Shown here: one piece after another, positions 16,985 to 19,205 of the stretch | Layout: every line of letters begins with the position of its first letter | Numbering within the stretch: the first letter of the stretch is position 1 | From: Verrucomicrobiales bacterium | GTDB lineage: Bacteria > Verrucomicrobiota > Verrucomicrobiia > Verrucomicrobiales > DEV007 | DNA length: 19,205 nt | Reading direction: 5' to 3' | Assembly: GCA_007123695.1 (NCBI GenBank) | Contig: SLGN01000462.1 | Location: 1-19,205 of the forward strand | Translations under genes and position numbers: made by a program | The notes under the pieces: model-generated | Told to the model about the DNA's origin: nothing | What the model saw: only the letters and a program-made list of their open reading frames with translations | Database searches by the model: none

Positions 16985-17171
16985 ACTCGGAATTTTGCGG
17001 ATCGAACGGATCGAAGACAGTGCCTTCCATGCCGATGCGGCATAATGGCAATGCCAAAAGACGATTTTTGGTCTTTTCGGGGGGTGGGAACGTAATGATG
17101 CAAACGGGGGATGGATCGGGGTCTCCGGTTTCCGGTCCTTCGGGTTTTGGGAATTTTGCAGATTTGGAGCA
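16985..17171. other. Intergenic region with direct repeats and a hairpin, upstream of the halogenase-like gene
   Basis: This 187-nt gap is visibly richer in A and T than the genes around it. It holds a perfect 9-bp tandem duplication, CGGATCGAA, at 16998-17015. A 14-bp element, GGAATTTTGC(G/A)GAT, occurs at 16989-17002 and again at 17150-17163, near its two ends. A hairpin AAAAGAC/GTCTTTT lies at 17056-17077 with an 8-nt loop. The promoter of the downstream gene is probably here, though I could not place boxes. GGAG at 17166-17169 is a Shine-Dalgarno-like match but only 2 nt from the ATG. Confidence 0.55.
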
Positions 17172-18479
17172 ATGAAGACAAACAGCGAATACGACGCAAT
17201 CATCATCGGGGCGGGGCCTGCGGGCTGCAGCGCAGCGGCGGTGCTGGCCGAAAAAGGGAGAAAGGCGCTCGTGCTCGAGCGCGAGGTGTTTCCCCGCTAC
17301 CGCGTCGGCGAGTCGCTGATCCCCTTCACCTTCCAGCCTCTGGAGCGCATCGGCATGATCTCGAAGATGCGGGCCTCGCATTTCACCAAGAAATACAGCG
17401 TGACCTTCGTGCAGCCCAACGGGCGGGCCTCCGAGCCCTTCTATTTCCACACCCGCTACGACCGCGACACCGTCGCCCAGACTTGGCAGGTGCTGCGGTC
17501 CGAATTCGACACCATGCTTCGCGACAACGCGGTCGAAAAGGGGGCCGAAGTCGCCGAGGGCGTTTCGGTCAAGGAACTTGTCCGCGAGGGCGACGCAGTC
17601 GTCGGGGTGCGCGGCGAGAAGCGCGGGGGCGAACCTTTCGAAGTGCGGGCGCCCATCACTCTCGACTGCTCGGGGAAGGAAGCCTTCGCGTCGAATCGGC
17701 TCGGTTGGCGGGTGGGCGACCCCTATCTGAACAAGGTCGCCGTCTGGACCTACTACGAGGGCGCCAAGCGCGAGCCCGGAATCGACGAAGGCGGCACCAC
17801 CGTGGCCTTCGTCCCCGAAAAGGGATGGTTCTGGTACATCCCCCAGCATGGCGACCGCGTCAGCGTGGGGGTGGTGGCCGAGGGCAAGTATCTCACCCGC
17901 GACGGGGTTCGTGATCCGAAGGCGATTTTCGAGCGCGAGATCGAGCGCAACGCCTGGATCGCCGACCATCTCGCCTGCGGTCGGCAGGTGGGCGAGCACT
18001 ACCTCACGAGCGAATACTCGCGCCACTCGCGCTACGGGGCCGCTCCCGGGCTGCTCCTCGTCGGCGACGCCTTCGCTTTTCTCGATCCGGTCTTCAGCAG
18101 CGGAGTGATGCTCGCCCTCAAGAGCGGCGTCATGGCGGGCGACTACGTGCACGAGGGATTGGCCCAGGGCGACCTTTCCCCCTCGCGTTTCGCCGCCTAC
18201 GGAGCCGAGCTCCGCGAGGGCATCGAGAACATGAGGAAGCTCGTCTATGCCTTCTACGATCCCGGATTCTCCTTCCGCGATCTGGTGAAGAAGTATCCCG
18301 AGCTCGGAGGCGAGATCACCGACTGCCTCTCCGGAGACGTCAACCGCGACTACTCGCAGCTCTGGGAAAAGATCCGCGAGTTCGCCCCTCTGCCCGACGA
18401 CCTTCCCTACGGCGTTCCGCTCGAGCCGGAAGGACACCTGATCGCCGAAGCCGAAGCCCAGGAGGCGGAAGCGCGGTAG
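17172..18479 (+). CDS. FAD-dependent halogenase-like oxidoreductase (tryptophan halogenase superfamily)
   Basis: This 435-aa flavoprotein belongs to the flavin-dependent halogenase group of the PHBH-like monooxygenases. Its FAD site is AIIIGAGPAGCSAAAVLAEKG, with GxGxxG at 13-18. PRYRVGESLIP at 41-51 is typical of halogenases. The signature WxWxIP is present as WFWYIP at 219-224; in characterised enzymes it is linked to suppressing the ordinary monooxygenase reaction. FTKKY at 71-75 offers Lys73/Lys74 where halogenases keep the catalytic lysine. A second FAD block, LLLVGDAFAFLDPVFSSGV, begins near 294. Length and motif order fit carrier-bound-substrate or phenolic halogenases better than the longer tryptophan enzymes. 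Halogenation is an inference: many family members remain untested, and no carrier protein, synthase or flavin reductase gene is visible. The start ATG immediately precedes the Rossmann strand. Confidence 0.88.
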   Translation: MKTNSEYDAIIIGAGPAGCSAAAVLAEKGRKALVLEREVFPRYRVGESLIPFTFQPLERIGMISKMRASHFTKKYSVTFVQPNGRASEPFYFHTRYDRDTVAQTWQVLRSEFDTMLRDNAVEKGAEVAEGVSVKELVREGDAVVGVRGEKRGGEPFEVRAPITLDCSGKEAFASNRLGWRVGDPYLNKVAVWTYYEGAKREPGIDEGGTTVAFVPEKGWFWYIPQHGDRVSVGVVAEGKYLTRDGVRDPKAIFEREIERNAWIADHLACGRQVGEHYLTSEYSRHSRYGAAPGLLLVGDAFAFLDPVFSSGVMLALKSGVMAGDYVHEGLAQGDLSPSRFAAYGAELREGIENMRKLVYAFYDPGFSFRDLVKKYPELGGEITDCLSGDVNRDYSQLWEKIREFAPLPDDLPYGVPLEPEGHLIAEAEAQEAEAR

Positions 18480-18501
18480 CGGTGCGTCGGCGGGGGAGGG
18501 G

Positions 18502-19205
18502 TCACGAAAGGATCTCCTCGATGCGTTCCCTCGGCAGGAAGTGGCCGACGAGCGGCTGCGAGAGATCGTCCTGGCTCTGCTGCCAAGTCGCGAAGATGCC
18601 GCTTTCGTCCGAGAAGGTCGATACGTAGCGGGAGCAGCCCGTGCCATGCGGCGACACGAAAAGCGGAGCCTCGACGGTGAGGCTCTCGATGCGGTCCAAC
18701 TCTCCGTCGACGCCGAGGGCGAGCCCCCCGATTTCCTCGCAGGACCAGCCGCGCGGGCGGGTCACGGCCTTCGGGTTTTCGTCGAGCTGGCGCAGGCACT
18801 CGCAACTGTCGTAGAAATAGAGGGAGAGGTCGGGGCCGTCGGAAAACAGTCCGGTCTTCGGCACGGCGAGCCGGTTGGTGGCCCGGGCGGCGGCGATGTC
18901 CCACACCGGGCCGCGCCGCAGCGCGTCCTTGACTACGGTCTCGAAGGCCTCGGATCCGCGCCGCCGCACCGCGAACGCAGTGCCGCTGCTCGACCACGAA
19001 AAGGGGTGGGTGCAGTAGCCTAGGACGAGTTCGCCGCCGGGAGCTTCGAAAATCCAGGGATCTTTGGTGTGGAGCCTCTCGGGCTCGTCGAAGCCGGGGG
19101 GAACGACTTCCCCGAGGACGGTGCCGCCCAGCTCGGCGACCGAGCCTGCGGCGAGGCGGTCGATGCTCCAGACGCCCGCGCCGGGCTTGAGGTAGGCGCC
19201 GAGCC
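18502..19205 (-). CDS. Unrecognised protein, C-terminal 233 residues (runs off right edge)
   Basis: The minus-strand frame is open from the window edge to a TGA at 18502-18504, so the N-terminus is missing. An internal GTG at 18969 is not a likely start, because well-formed protein sequence continues upstream to the edge. Visible segments include KDPWIFEAPGGELVLGYCTHPFSWSS, PDLSLYFYDSCECLRQLDENP, PLFVSPHGTGCSRYVSTF, and TWQQSQ with PLVGHFLPRERIEEIL at the end. Alternating hydrophobic strands, aromatic-rich turns and a DPW motif recall beta-propeller proteins such as the GH43-like clan, but I cannot assign a family. Several cysteines (CECL, SCEE, GCSR) are noteworthy. It converges on the halogenase-like gene, with only 22 nt between the stops and no evident terminator. 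Confidence 0.7.
   Translation of the reverse strand, partial: LGAYLKPGAGVWSIDRLAAGSVAELGGTVLGEVVPPGFDEPERLHTKDPWIFEAPGGELVLGYCTHPFSWSSSGTAFAVRRRGSEAFETVVKDALRRGPVWDIAAARATNRLAVPKTGLFSDGPDLSLYFYDSCECLRQLDENPKAVTRPRGWSCEEIGGLALGVDGELDRIESLTVEAPLFVSPHGTGCSRYVSTFSDESGIFATWQQSQDDLSQPLVGHFLPRERIEEILS

Overview
The window is G+C-rich with compact genes and almost no recognisable Shine-Dalgarno sequences. It looks like a chromosomal segment from the Planctomycetota-Verrucomicrobiota-Chlamydiota group, and I think Verrucomicrobiota (Opitutae-like) most likely. The evidence is a PSCyt1/PSCyt2/PSD1 protein paired with a Tat-exported DUF1501 protein, a MoxR-DUF58-VWA operon with very large membrane VWA proteins, and palindromic and heptamer repeats in the gaps. 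This placement is inferred from gene families, not from a phylogeny.

Layout. (1) Positions 1-5365, minus strand: a likely three-gene unit read right to left. It holds a secreted 1029-aa planctomycete-type cytochrome c domain protein, a 476-aa Tat-exported DUF1501 protein, and a secreted protein of unknown function that runs off the left edge. (2) Positions 5597-14118, plus strand: a four-gene unit encoding a MoxR AAA+ ATPase, a soluble DUF58 protein with a VWA-like region, a 1012-aa BatA-like membrane VWA protein carrying a PA14-like domain, and a 1059-aa membrane VWA protein with an amidotransferase-like fold region. The last two genes are 1 nt apart. The gap between the first two genes holds three REP-like hairpins. 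The gap before the third holds five in-phase heptamers. (3) Positions 14333-15480, plus strand: two cyclophilin-type prolyl isomerases, one exported and bacterial-like, one cytosolic and strikingly eukaryotic CypA-like, followed by a good intrinsic terminator. (4) Positions 15548-18479, plus strand: two FAD enzymes, a phytoene-desaturase-like oxidoreductase and a flavin-dependent-halogenase-like protein with the WxWxIP motif. (5) Positions 18502-19205, minus strand: the C-terminal part of an unrecognised protein running off the right edge.

How they may work together. In region 2, MoxR ATPases are generally thought to act as chaperones on VWA partners, so the ATPase would act through the soluble DUF58 protein on two large envelope VWA proteins. 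The PA14-like domain could give one of them a carbohydrate-binding outer face. In region 1, the exported haem-motif protein and the DUF1501 protein form the usual planctomycete/verrucomicrobial pair, whose biochemistry is still poorly known. No RNA genes, CRISPR arrays, transposase genes or phage genes were seen, and no gap exceeds 300 bases.
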